In this document: positions 24,786 to 25,068 of the stretch, piece by piece
Layout of the letters: every line of letters starts with the position of its first letter
Numbering within the stretch: position 1 is the stretch's first letter
From: Muribaculaceae bacterium
GTDB lineage: Bacteria > Bacteroidota > Bacteroidia > Bacteroidales > Muribaculaceae
Direction of reading: 5' to 3'
NCBI GenBank assembly: GCA_009775365.1
Contig: VSPM01000038.1
Span: 1-25,068 of the forward strand
Length of the DNA: 25,068 nucleotides
The notes under the pieces: generated by a model
The model's database searches: none
What the model was told of the DNA's origin: nothing
What the model saw: the letters and a program-made list of their open reading frames with translations, nothing else
Position numbers and translations under genes: made by a program

Positions 24786-24935
24786 TCAGCGGATAATCTT
24801 TGTGGCTTTCCCTCCCTGAACTTTTATGAACACTCCCTTGCCGGGGTTGGCTACCGGCGTGCCTTGAAGGTTGTAGTAGACACCTGTTGGTTGAATTAAA
24901 TTAGTGAATATTTTATCTGCCCAATCGGACGATGA
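24786..24935 (-). pseudogene. Orphan C-terminal tail of a secreted Bacteroidales protein (gene body missing)
   Basis: An open frame of 49 codons plus TGA on the minus strand, with an in-frame TAA directly upstream (24936-24938) and no ATG. The translation contains TGVYYNLQGTPVANPGKGVF followed by a Lys-rich end (IKVQGGKATKIIR). This is the short YNLQG/PxxGxF(Y)I tail found at the extreme C-terminus of many large secreted or surface proteins of Bacteroidales, likely a sorting or anchoring module. Such tails follow a large N-terminal part. Here the frame is cut within about 20 residues upstream, so this is the 3' remnant of a deleted or frameshifted gene that keeps its terminator. A frameshift in a gene continuing past 24935 on the minus strand cannot be excluded. 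Confidence 0.7.
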
Positions 24936-25068
24936 TTAACGAAATAGACATATTGCATGAACGTCATTGCTGCGATTGGCAGACCTTTACCACGCGAGTT
25001 CGGGATAAGAACTTTATGATTTTCAACCAAGCAAAAGACATAGAGTATTGGGCGGCCTTTCAAGGTCG
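24932..25068 (+). CDS. Unidentified partial open frame running off the window (strand uncertain)
   Basis: From ATG 24932 the plus strand is open for 45 codons to the window end (begins MINEIDILHERHCCDWQTF, later KNFMIFNQAKDIEYWAAF). I recognise no family. The opposite strand is also open in exact codon register from the window edge down to a TAA at 24896-24898 (includes GRPILYVFCLVENHKVLIP), so one of the two is a shadow and I cannot tell which. No convincing promoter or ribosome-binding site precedes 24932. The plus start overlaps the tail remnant by 4 bp, placing a likely rearrangement junction nearby. Confidence 0.3.
   Translation, partial: MINEIDILHERHCCDWQTFTTRVRDKNFMIFNQAKDIEYWAAFQG

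Overview
The window looks like a chromosome segment from a gut Bacteroidales bacterium, plausibly Muribaculaceae-like. This rests on Bacteroidetes-type promoters (TTTG or GTTG, a 20-nt spacer, then TAnnTTTG), start codons without Shine-Dalgarno sequences, a DUF2723 glycosyltransferase, and a C-terminal 'YNLQG' tail typical of secreted Bacteroidales proteins. The family is inferred, not shown. There is no CRISPR array, phage or complete IS element.

Layout. 1-126: tRNA-Leu(CAG) on the minus strand with a clear promoter and terminator. 127-501: no gene, but a 40-bp tandem repeat and a strongly C-rich, G-poor transcribed strand behind rnhB. 502-2045 (minus): polyprenyl diphosphate synthase and RNase HII, translationally coupled. 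2135-4900 (plus): DNA polymerase I whose proofreading domain looks degenerate. 4990-7222 (minus): an alanine-dehydrogenase-like protein lacking catalytic residues, then a GT4 glycosyltransferase. 7324-14765 (minus): six tightly packed genes, namely a steroid 5-alpha-reductase homologue, an Old-Yellow-Enzyme-type flavin reductase, two short-chain dehydrogenases, a DUF2723 membrane glycosyltransferase and shikimate kinase. 14972-19298 (plus): a MATE exporter, an MsbA-type ABC exporter, and a formyltransferase-like/CD225 fusion protein. 19400-24451 (minus): a TolC-HlyD-ABC-2-ABC-2 export operon with no ATPase gene. 24452-25068: the operon leader, a terminator, the orphaned 3' end of a secreted-protein gene, and an unresolved open frame at the window edge.

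The most interesting part is 11186-14802. A protein strikingly like vertebrate SRD5A (5-alpha-reductase) starts an operon with an OYE-family reductase and two SDRs. This is the enzyme set (5-alpha-reductase, 5-beta-reductase or delta-4 reductase, hydroxysteroid dehydrogenase) reported for isoallo-bile-acid formation in gut Bacteroidales. The likely job is A-ring remodelling of 3-oxo bile acids or steroid hormones, with a divergent MATE transporter next door.
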